Shown in pieces: positions 46,212 through 53,592 of a DNA stretch of 64,000 nt. Origin of the DNA: JAJPKK01 sp963844635 (GTDB taxonomy: Bacteria; Pseudomonadota; Alphaproteobacteria; Rhizobiales; Xanthobacteraceae); the NCBI GenBank assembly GCA_963844635.1, contig CAWJPD010000002.1, forward strand, positions 434,001-498,000, written 5' to 3'. How positions within the stretch are numbered: the first letter of the stretch is position 1; each line of letters starts with the position of its first letter. A program made the position numbers and the translations under genes. The notes beneath the pieces are model-generated. The model saw only the letters and a list, made by a program, of their open reading frames with translations. It ran no database searches and was not told where the DNA came from.

Positions 46212-47228
46212 CTACGGGTCGGACCGAGCGCATAAGCCCTTCGCTCTGGCAAAATGGTTCACCGAAACGCCGGCTGGGCACGACTGGCGGAGGCTCCGAA
46301 CAAGTTCCAGGCGAACTTCGTCGACAACACCTTCCCAATCGCCGGGCCGGTTCTGCCGGAACAGCCGCATGGTCGGGTACCAGGGCGTATCGCTGCGGCG
46401 CTGCATCCATCGCCAATCACATTGCGCGTGCAGCAGGGTCCAGGTCGGGACGCCGAGGGCGCCGGCAAGATGTGCCGCAAAGGTATCGACCGTGATCACC
46501 AGGTCCATGCTCATAATCCGGGTCGCCAGTTCCTCGATATTGGCGGTTCGCGCATCGACGGCGTCGAGCGCCGCGACCTCTTCTTGGCTTGCATCTATTT
46601 GAAATGAGAAATGCTCGGCTTTATCCGCCGTCCCGAGAGGTGCGAGAAGTTGCGCCGGAATCGACCTCTGCGGGTCCCACGTGCCGGCTCGCCACACGAA
46701 TCCGATGCGGGAGAGCGCGCCGGTCGCGGCGGGGAGCGGCGGTCGCGGGAATAAATAGGGGACGCGATCGGCAATCATATCCGGGGTCGCTCGCAAAGCG
46801 TGGGAAAGCTCCATGATTTCGACGTCGACCTCGAAGTCGATCGCCGGGCTGCCGTCATGAAGCGGCAGTACGGTGTCGATGCCCGGAGCGGTCGCGACAA
46901 GCGGAACGAGCGACGGCTGCACCCAAAACGAAACTCGCCGGGCGACCTTTCGCAGCGGAGCAGCAAACCTCAGGAACTGCAGGGTATCGCCAAGCCCGTG
47001 ATAGCAGCGGACCAGGACATGTCGGTCTTGCAACGGCGCGCCGGTCCAGACGGGTTGGACGTGACGCGGCCATTGCCACCATTCGTCACGCTGCGCAAGG
47101 CAGCGCGCAAGCACCGCGTCGCTGATTGGCCACGCGGTGGCGAGGTCGCCGCGCTGCATCGCTTTCATCCATGCGGCGCCCGCATCGGCGGGAACAGAAG
47201 GCGGCGCCGCCGCTCGTTCATCGCCCAT
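46212..47228 (-). CDS. Glycosyltransferase family 9-like protein
   Basis: A 338-residue protein. After an N-terminal helical part that may retain TPR-like helices, it shows HVLVRCYHGLGDTLQFLRFA, a heptosyltransferase-like first Rossmann motif, and IMSMDLVITVDTFAAHLAGALGVPTW, the GT9 donor-binding signature. The tail PTMRLFRQNRPGDWEGVVDEV also fits. Such proteins often follow TPR segments in Rhizobiales and may glycosylate surface structures. Its ATG overlaps the 3' end of the small-protein gene at 47218-47508, so the minus-strand operon probably runs from 47508 to 44143; a 131-base gap separates it from the next gene. Confidence 0.8.
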   Translation of the reverse strand: MGDERAAAPPSVPADAGAAWMKAMQRGDLATAWPISDAVLARCLAQRDEWWQWPRHVQPVWTGAPLQDRHVLVRCYHGLGDTLQFLRFAAPLRKVARRVSFWVQPSLVPLVATAPGIDTVLPLHDGSPAIDFEVDVEIMELSHALRATPDMIADRVPYLFPRPPLPAATGALSRIGFVWRAGTWDPQRSIPAQLLAPLGTADKAEHFSFQIDASQEEVAALDAVDARTANIEELATRIMSMDLVITVDTFAAHLAGALGVPTWTLLHAQCDWRWMQRRSDTPWYPTMRLFRQNRPGDWEGVVDEVRLELVRSLRQSCPAGVSVNHFARAKGLCARSDP

Positions 47229-47508
47229 GCGCAGCTGAGGAGCGGCTTATGAATTTATGGAATCGACTTGTCGAGCCGTCCGCGGTCTTATCCTGGAACA
47301 GGAAGGCTAAATCGGCGTCATCGAATTTATCGAAAAACTCGTCCCACGAGATTTTTTCGAGCTTTTCGTCCGGAGGATCAAAATCGAGCCGCAGGATCCC
47401 GGCTTCTTCGCCATGGGCCGTGCTCTTGACGGTTGCGGGATGGCCGCCGCGCTTCTCGGCCCATTTCTTGATTTCATCGTGATCCGTGCTGGTATGGCCT
47501 TGCGACAT
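47218..47508 (-). CDS. Small acidic conserved hypothetical protein
   Basis: A 96-residue protein, MSQGHTSTDHDEIKKWAE then HGEEAGILRLDFDPPDEKLE and SWDEFFDKFDDADLAFLFQD. It is acidic and likely globular. I recognise it as a recurring small alphaproteobacterial protein (often described as hypothetical) but know no function. GGAGATGGCGCA precedes ATG at 47508. The frame also stays open upstream of the ATG, but that part lacks family-like sequence. Its stop lies inside the start region of the GT9-like gene, suggesting cotranscription. Confidence 0.72.
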   Translation of the reverse strand: MSQGHTSTDHDEIKKWAEKRGGHPATVKSTAHGEEAGILRLDFDPPDEKLEKISWDEFFDKFDDADLAFLFQDKTADGSTSRFHKFISRSSAAHGR

Positions 47509-47677
47509 TGCGCCATCTCCATGGTTTTGAAGCTCGCAGGACCAATCCGACGGACAGACTTGCGGTTCCGATCTCAGCGCCGGTGTTCCGTAGTTGTTGT
47601 CCCTCGCCGCGTCTACATCGAACCGATCGGAGCAGCCGCGAACGGCGCGGCGACCGGAACCAATGTGCGTTGCTGAT

Positions 47678-47704
47678 GTTTTCAAGTTTGAAAACCTACA
47701 AACG
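47678..47704. promoter_or_regulatory. Palindrome plus 13-bp motif in the divergent promoter region of the glycan cluster
   Basis: GTTTTCAAGTTTGAAAAC at 47678-47695 is a perfect palindrome with 8-bp arms and a 2-base spacer. Overlapping its right arm is AAACCTACAAACG (47692-47704), found again in inverted orientation at 51365-51377. It lies 59-85 bases before the inositol-phosphate synthase ATG and about 170 bases from the divergent gene, so it could serve both directions. Confidence 0.55.
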
Positions 47705-47762
47705 ATTACGTTTTCGTGATCCGGTTCTGGGGTTTGTCCTGATTGAAAGTCTGGAAAGTGAC

Positions 47763-48882
47763 ATGACGGGTGCCGCGGGAACGGAAAAGGTTCGCGTTGG
47801 GATCGTGGGCGTTGGAAACTGTGCGTCATCGTTCGTTCAAGGCCTGACGCACTATCGCAACGTTCAGGGCAACGAGCCGGTCCCGGGCCTGATGCATCAG
47901 GATTTGGGCGGCTATTGCGTCGGCGACATCGAGGTTTCGGCGGCCTTTGACGTAAATGCCGCAAAAGTAGGACGGGACGTGGGCGAGGCCATTTTCCTCA
48001 CCCCGAATAACACCCACAAATTCGCAAATGTCCCTCATACCGGCGTCAAGGTACGGCGCGGTCGCACGCTTGATGGGCTTGGGCGCTACCTGCGCGAACA
48101 GATCGAAGAATCCGAAGAAGCGGAAGCGGACGTAACGGACGTTCTGCGCAGCGGCCGCACTGATGTCGTCGTTTCCTATCTTCCAGTCGGCTCGCAACGT
48201 GCCACCGAGTGGTACGCCGAACGCAGCCTCGAAGCGGGCTGCGCCTTTGTCAATTGCATCCCGGTATTCATCGCATCCGAACCCCGCTGGCGGCGCCGGT
48301 TCGAGGAGCACCGGCTGCCAATCATCGGCGACGATATCAAGAGCCAGGTGGGGGCGACTATCGTGCACCGCGTGTTGGCAAATCTGTTCCGCGAGCGTGG
48401 AGTGCGGCTCGATCGCACCTATCAGCTGAATTTCGGCGGCAATACCGATTTCCTCAATATGCTGGAGCGGGAGCGTCTGGAGTTCGAAAAAGCTTTCGAA
48501 AACACGCGCGGTCACCAGCCAGCTTGACGTTCCGATTCCGGCCGAGAACATCCACGTCGGACCCAGTGATCACGTGCCGTGGCTGGCGGATCGCAAGTGG
48601 GCCTATATCCGCATGGAAGGCACGACCTTTGGTGGCGTGCCGCTCAATCTCGAGCTCAAGCTCGAGGTGTGGGACTCGCCGAATTCCGCCGGCGTTGTCA
48701 TCGATGCCGTGCGCTGCGCAAAACTTGCACTCGACCGCGGCATCGGGGGCGCGCTGATTGGACCGTCCAGCTATTTCATGAAGTCTCCGCCGCAGCAATT
48801 CACCGACGAGGAAGCTCGCCGGCGCACGGTCGAATTCATCGCCGGCGCCTCCCGAGGCGGCGCTGAACGCACCCCGCAATGA
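47763..48882 (+). CDS. Inositol-3-phosphate synthase (one frameshift)
   Basis: MIPS cyclises glucose-6-phosphate to 1L-myo-inositol-1-phosphate using NAD as a recycled cofactor. The N-terminus KVRVGIVGVGNCASSFVQGL is the NAD-binding motif; VVSYLPVGSQRATEWYAE, IGDDIKSQVGATIVHR and YQLNFGGNTDFLNM are core MIPS motifs with catalytic lysines. The frame changes near 48505, from FENTRGHQPA to AVTSQLDVPIPAENIHVGPS, after which SPNSAGVVIDAVRCAKLALD completes the enzyme. The length, about 370 residues, matches the actinobacterial/prokaryotic type. The start at 47763 gives MTGAAGTEKVRVGIVG. The stop overlaps the phosphatase start (ATGA). Confidence 0.9.
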
Positions 48883-49514
48883 CGACGTTTTTTCTTGTCA
48901 GGCACGCGAGCTATCCCGGACTTGGCAAGCGCTTCCTCGGCCGGAGAGGCGGTGTTGGGCTCGATGCTGCCGGGCGCGAACAGAGCCGCAAGCTCGCCAA
49001 TCTGTTCGCCGGCGCAAATCTCGCCCGCGTGCAATCTGGGCCGAGCGTACGCACCCGCCAAACGGCCGAACCGATCGCTGCATGTGCAGGCGTCGCACTG
49101 GAGATCATCGTCGCCCTCGATGAGATTGACGCCGGCGAGTGGACCGGGTGCAGCTTCGAGGAATTGCGGGCTGATCCACGCTGGCGACACTGGAATACTG
49201 CGCGGAACGTTGCCGCAATTCCTGGCGGCGAAACGATCGCGGCCGTCCGTGACCGTATCGTTCCTCATCTCGAAAGCACTGCCCGCAGCAATCCGGACGC
49301 AGCCATCGCGATCGTCACTCATGCCGAGGTGATCAGGACCGCGCTTCTCCACTATCTCCGCCGGGCTTTTGAAGATTTTGCCGAAATCGAGATTGAGCCG
49401 GCCAGGATTGCCGCGATTGGACACCGCGCCGGAGAGGCCGAGGTACTTGCCTTGAACATCGCCGATGCGACGGCCTTGCGTGCCGCCCTGCCGGCGGCGG
49501 CAATGGAGGCATGA
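48879..49514 (+). CDS. Histidine phosphatase family protein
   Basis: A 211-residue phosphoglycerate-mutase-fold phosphatase: the nucleophile His in FFLVRHASYPGLG, the catalytic Arg in PSVRTRQTAEPIA, the acid in EIDAGEWTGCSFEEL, and the second His in AIVTHAEVIRTALL. ATG overlaps the MIPS stop, and the stop directly precedes the nucleotidyltransferase ATG. Position suggests it dephosphorylates inositol-1-phosphate or a sugar phosphate intermediate, standing in for a SuhB-type phosphatase; this is inference from context. Confidence 0.88.
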   Translation: MTTFFLVRHASYPGLGKRFLGRRGGVGLDAAGREQSRKLANLFAGANLARVQSGPSVRTRQTAEPIAACAGVALEIIVALDEIDAGEWTGCSFEELRADPRWRHWNTARNVAAIPGGETIAAVRDRIVPHLESTARSNPDAAIAIVTHAEVIRTALLHYLRRAFEDFAEIEIEPARIAAIGHRAGEAEVLALNIADATALRAALPAAAMEA

Positions 49515-50441
49515 ATGTGGGGAATCATCCCCGCCGCCGGGCGCGGTAGCCGAATCCAGCCGCTTGCCTTTTCCAAGGAGCTGCTTCCGGTCGGTAGCCG
49601 GCTCGATGTCGGCGTCGAACGTCCGTGCGCGGTCAGCGAATATCTCGTCGAACGCATGGTGCTCGCGGGCGCAGACAAGATCTGCTTCGTGATCGGGCCG
49701 GGCAAGAGCGATATATTGGAGTATTTTGGCGCCGGCTATGACGAAGCCAGCATCGCCTATGTGGTGCAGCCGAAACCCGCCGGTCTCTGCGATGCTATTT
49801 TTCGCGCGTGTCCGCTGATCGCGCCAACTGAGAGCGCCGTCGCTGGACTGCCGGACACCGTGTGGTTTCCCGAAACGGCGCTGCAGGAACTGCCGGATGG
49901 CGTGTTGTCATTCCTGCTGTTTCCGGTCGGACAGCCTGAGTTCTTCGATGCGGTCGTGCTCGATAGTAACGGCGCCGTGCGCGAGATCGTGGTCAAGCGC
50001 AAGGATGCCGCTTCCAACTGGATTTGGGGCGCATTCAAGCTGCCGGGAAGCGTGCTCGAAGACCTGCGCCGCCTATGGATCATGCGCGATCGCCAGGACG
50101 AATATATCGGCACGCTGGTGAACGCCTATCTCGCTGCTGGCGGACGGGCGGTCGGCATTAAGGCCGGCACTGCCTATGTTGATGTGGGAACCTTGCACGG
50201 CTATCGCGCCGCGATGGAAATGCTCCAGGTGCGCGGCACCGCAAGCGGCCGAGACCCGCTTGCCAAGGTTCGCGGGAGCCGCATCGCGCGGGTGAGCGGG
50301 CCTCGGATTCGCTTGACGGACGTGGCAGCGGTGCGCCTGCAAGCAGCGTTTCCAATTCGCGTTCGGAAACAAGGGTGCGGCCATGATCGAAGCCGCGATG
50401 GTCTGGAACGAGCCCAACAACAAGTCGCATTGGGATCCTGA
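49515..50441 (+). CDS. Sugar-1-phosphate nucleotidyltransferase
   Basis: A GT-A-fold nucleotidyltransferase with the signature IIPAAGRGSRIQPLAFSKEL (GxGxRxxP...K), VLAGADKICFVIGPGKSDIL, the Asp region FFDAVVLDSNGAV and WIWGAFKLPG, and a late YVDVGTLHGYRAAMEML. It would activate a sugar phosphate to an NDP-sugar for the nearby glycosyltransferases. The first roughly 240 residues are convincing; the last roughly 65 are not family-like and run over the start of the next gene by 59 bases, so an indel near 50260-50300 may have hidden the true stop. Start ATG directly follows the phosphatase stop. Confidence 0.85.
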   Translation: MWGIIPAAGRGSRIQPLAFSKELLPVGSRLDVGVERPCAVSEYLVERMVLAGADKICFVIGPGKSDILEYFGAGYDEASIAYVVQPKPAGLCDAIFRACPLIAPTESAVAGLPDTVWFPETALQELPDGVLSFLLFPVGQPEFFDAVVLDSNGAVREIVVKRKDAASNWIWGAFKLPGSVLEDLRRLWIMRDRQDEYIGTLVNAYLAAGGRAVGIKAGTAYVDVGTLHGYRAAMEMLQVRGTASGRDPLAKVRGSRIARVSGPRIRLTDVAAVRLQAAFPIRVRKQGCGHDRSRDGLERAQQQVALGS

Positions 50442-51333
50442 GATCGATCCCGAATGGGGTCGGTTTGCCGAAATGGCGATCGCCGCAGGCAAAGCGATCG
50501 GCGGCGCAGCGCCCGGCCTGCCGCGCGTCCTCGGCGGCATTTCGCCGATCGATCCGCGATTCATTCGTCGGATGGATGCGCTTGGCGTGCTCTCGCAAAT
50601 GGATGTCATCGCCGTTCATGGTTTTCCGCTCGACTGGAATCTGTGGCAGATCGATGAATGGCCGGCCAAACTCGACGAAGTTCGAGCCGTGACGGATTTG
50701 CCGATCTGGGTGACCGAGGTGGGAGTGTCCAGTTTCGGCGCCGAGGAGGTGCAGGCTTGGGGCCTGGCACGTACGGTTGAGCTTCTGGTCGGCTGCTCGC
50801 CGCGCATTCATTGGTACAGCCTCTATGATCTGCCGCGAGCGTGGGAAGCCACGACCCGCCACCGCGAGGCGGAGGGTTCCTCGTATTATCGACATTTCTA
50901 TATGGGGGTGCTGCGCGAGGACGGCACTCCGAAACTGGCCGAGAAATCCTTCGCCGACTACACGCCGGCGCTCGGGTTATGCCAGTGGTTTCATTTCGAG
51001 GACCACCGGCTCCTTGACGCGGTGAGGTGGATGAGGCGCCTCGGCGTCAAATATTTGCGCACGGGTTTGTCCTGGGCTGACAGCTTTCGTCCCAACGCAC
51101 TCGAATGGTTCGATCGGCAGATGGATGCCATTGCCGAGTTCGAACTGACGGTGACTTTCTGCTTCACTCCCGAACATCGTGCGATCGTGCCCCATCACAC
51201 CAGCGCGCCGCTTGTCGCAGCGGAATACGCCGATTTCTGCGCGGCGATGCTTGATCGGTATAAGCGAAGGATCGGATTTTCGCTGACACCCGCGGTTTCC
51301 GAACCCGAAAGTTCCCTTGCCGGTTTCGTCTGA
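50383..51333 (+). CDS. Glycoside hydrolase-like protein (beta-xylosidase/clan A type) with apparently permuted barrel order
   Basis: A 316-residue protein that opens with the acid/base motif MVWNEPNNKSHW at residues 6-17. VIAVHGFPLDWN, the nucleophile motif PIWVTEVGVSSFG and IHWYSLYDLP follow, as in strands 4-8 of a clan GH-A barrel. The second half, LGLCQWFHFEDHRLLDAVRW, LGVKYLRTGLSWADSF and LTVTFCFTPEHRAIVPHH, looks like strands 1-3. No signal peptide is seen. It may act on the cluster glycan or as a transglycosylase. The start at 50383 overlaps the preceding frame and lacks a strong ribosome-binding site, so it could begin further upstream. Confidence 0.75.
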   Translation: MIEAAMVWNEPNNKSHWDPEIDPEWGRFAEMAIAAGKAIGGAAPGLPRVLGGISPIDPRFIRRMDALGVLSQMDVIAVHGFPLDWNLWQIDEWPAKLDEVRAVTDLPIWVTEVGVSSFGAEEVQAWGLARTVELLVGCSPRIHWYSLYDLPRAWEATTRHREAEGSSYYRHFYMGVLREDGTPKLAEKSFADYTPALGLCQWFHFEDHRLLDAVRWMRRLGVKYLRTGLSWADSFRPNALEWFDRQMDAIAEFELTVTFCFTPEHRAIVPHHTSAPLVAAEYADFCAAMLDRYKRRIGFSLTPAVSEPESSLAGFV

Positions 51334-51364
51334 TTCAAGACAGAGGAACCAACGATCGTCTAAA

Positions 51365-51377
51365 CGTTTGTAGGTTT
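51365..51377. promoter_or_regulatory. Second copy of the 13-bp cluster motif, inverted
   Basis: CGTTTGTAGGTTT is the exact reverse complement of AAACCTACAAACG at 47692-47704. It lies in the 66-base gap between the glycosidase-like gene and the first epimerase gene, 22 bases before ATG 51400, and is preceded by AAACGTTT (51362-51369), itself a palindrome. The only other sizeable gap in the plus-strand operon carries the same motif. Confidence 0.5.
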
Positions 51378-51399
51378 ACATTTTCCATCGAGTGCCCAA

Positions 51400-52515
51400 A
51401 TGCATAAACGCGTTTTGATCACCGGCGGCGCGGGATTCATCGGCTCCCACGTCGCCAACCTCCTCGATACCTATGGCTACTCGCTTCGCCTGCTCGATAA
51501 TCTTTCCCCGCAGGTGCATGGCGATGCGAAATGGCCCTCTTATCTTCCGCCCGCCGCCGAGCTCGTGAGAGGTGACGTACGTGACCGCGGCACGGTCGAG
51601 CGCTGCCTCGCCGGTGTCGACGTGGTGATCCACTTGGCGGCGGCAGTTGGCGTCGGCCAGAGCATGTACGAGATTGCCTCCTACACTGACGTTAACGATG
51701 TCGGCACCGCGACGCTTCTCGAGGCGATGGCACGGCGCCCTGTCGAGCGCCTCGTTTGCGCCTCCTCGATGAGCATTTACGGCGAGGGGTTGGCGCGCGG
51801 CGCCGACGAAGGCGTCGTCGAGCCGGAGCCGCGGCCGCTGGAGCAGTTGCGCCGCGGCGATTGGAACATCAGGGACGCAGCAGGCGCCATCCTGATGCCG
51901 TTGCCAACGCCGGAACACAAGCAACCCGCTCTCAACTCCGTCTATGCCCTCAACAAGTACAATCAGGAGCGCATGTGCCTGATCGTCGGCAAGGCTTATA
52001 ATATCCCGACGGTCGCGCTTCGCTTCTTCAATGTCTACGGCCCGCGGCAGGCCCTTTCAAATCCCTACACCGGGGTGCTCGCAATCTTCGCAAGCCGCCT
52101 CCTGAACGGGCGCCAGCCTCTGGTGTTTGAGGACGGGCAGCAGCGGCGCGATTTCGTCCACGTCCGCGATGTTGCCGAAGCCTGTCTGCTTGCGCTGCAA
52201 ACGAAAGCCGCCATTGGTGGCGCTTACAACATCGCGTCGGGCGAGAGCCGCACGATTTTTTCGGTGGCCGAAGATCTCGCGCGCGTGATGGGACGCTCTG
52301 AGATCAAGCCCTGCGTGACGGGCAAATACCGCGCCGGCGACATTCGTCATTGCTTTGCCGACATTGCGCGCGGCCGAGCCGAGCTCGGGTTCGATCCCAA
52401 GGTACGCTTCCGGGAAGGCTTGGCGGAACTCGCAAAATGGCTTGCCGGGCAGAGCGCCATCGACCGCTCGGAAGCGGCAACCACGGAACTCGCCAACAGG
52501 GGACTTGTCGCATGA
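51400..52515 (+). CDS. NAD-dependent sugar epimerase/dehydratase (extended SDR), first copy
   Basis: A 371-residue extended short-chain dehydrogenase acting on NDP-sugars. NAD motif: VLITGGAGFIGSHVANLLD; VVIHLAAAVGVGQS; the active-site Ser/Tyr/Lys in CASSMSIYGEG and SVYALNKYNQERM; FFNVYGPRQALSNPYTGVLA and DGQQRRDFVHVRDVAEA for substrate binding. It most resembles UDP-glucose/GDP-mannose-type 4-epimerases or dTDP-sugar epimerases. The stop overlaps the start of a second epimerase gene (ATGA), so two modifications of an activated sugar are likely made in sequence. Confidence 0.9.
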   Translation: MHKRVLITGGAGFIGSHVANLLDTYGYSLRLLDNLSPQVHGDAKWPSYLPPAAELVRGDVRDRGTVERCLAGVDVVIHLAAAVGVGQSMYEIASYTDVNDVGTATLLEAMARRPVERLVCASSMSIYGEGLARGADEGVVEPEPRPLEQLRRGDWNIRDAAGAILMPLPTPEHKQPALNSVYALNKYNQERMCLIVGKAYNIPTVALRFFNVYGPRQALSNPYTGVLAIFASRLLNGRQPLVFEDGQQRRDFVHVRDVAEACLLALQTKAAIGGAYNIASGESRTIFSVAEDLARVMGRSEIKPCVTGKYRAGDIRHCFADIARGRAELGFDPKVRFREGLAELAKWLAGQSAIDRSEAATTELANRGLVA

Positions 52516-53592
52516 ACTCGCATTTCGATGCGTCCCATTCCAATCGTGGAGTGCTGATTACAGGTGGATGCGGTTTTCTCGGCAGCAATCTCGCCGACAG
52601 GCTGGCTGAACGTGGCGAAACCGTCTTTCTGCTCGACAATCTCGGCCGAGCCGGGGTCGAGAAAAATGCTGAGTGGCTTCGCCTGCGTCATGAACACCGG
52701 GTCGGTTTGGAGATAGCGGATATTCGCGATCTGCGGGCCGTCAACCGGCTGGTCGCGAGGGCAACCGCGGTGCTGCACCTCGCAGCGCAAGTCGCGGTGA
52801 CGACAAGCCTGACGCATCCGGCCGACGACCTCGACATCAATGTTCGCGGCACGCTGAACGTCTTGGAAAGCGTCCGCCTCAATAATCCGGACGTCCCGGT
52901 CATCCTCGCTTCGACCAACAAGGTCTACGGGCCGCTGTTCGAAGCCGGCCAGGTGGTCGTCCGCGGTGATCGGTACGTCCCGGTCGACGAACGTCGCGAA
53001 CTCGGCATCGACGAACGCGCGCCGCTCGATCCGTACAGCCCTTATGGCTGTTCGAAAGCGTCTGCTGACCAGTATATGCACGATTATGCGCGGGTGTTCG
53101 GACTGCGCACGGTGGTGCTGCGCATGAGCTGCATCTACGGCCCGCGGCAATTCGGCAATGAAGACCAGGGCTGGATTGCACATTTTCTCAAGCAGGCGAT
53201 GCGCGGTCTGCCGATCACGATCTATGGCGATGGCTACCAGGTGCGCGATGCTCTTTTCGTGCGGGACGCCGTCGATGCGTGGCTGCGGGCGCGGGATCGA
53301 ATTCGATCGGGTGAGTGGCAGGGTGTTCAATCTCGGCGGTGGACCGAGGAACGCGGTCAGCCTGCGAGAGATGATGGCCATGATGGACGAATTGGGCTTC
53401 AACCCGCAATATAGCTTCACCGGGTGGCGACCGGGCGACCAGCCCTGGTACGTCTCTGATATTCGCGAAATCTCAAAAGTTCTCGATTGGACACCGCGCG
53501 TCGCGTTGCGCGATGGGCTCGTCATGCTGCGCAGCTGGATAGCCCGGCACATCGAGGAGCCGCAGCCGCGCGTGGCGGAGCCGGCACTGTGA
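52512..53592 (+). CDS. NAD-dependent sugar epimerase (CDP-paratose 2-epimerase-like), second copy (one frameshift)
   Basis: A second extended SDR, only moderately similar to the first. Motifs: VLITGGCGFLGSNLADRLAE, AVLHLAAQVAVTTSLTHPAD, ASTNKVYGPLFEAGQ, PYSPYGCSKASADQYMHDY with Tyr and Lys, and MSCIYGPRQFGNEDQGWIAH, which is typical of CDP-tyvelose/paratose epimerases. The frame changes near 53305; VFNLGGGPRNAVSLREMMA then completes the C-terminal domain to 53592. The start overlaps the first epimerase stop, and the end overlaps the GTG of the radical SAM gene. Confidence 0.87.
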
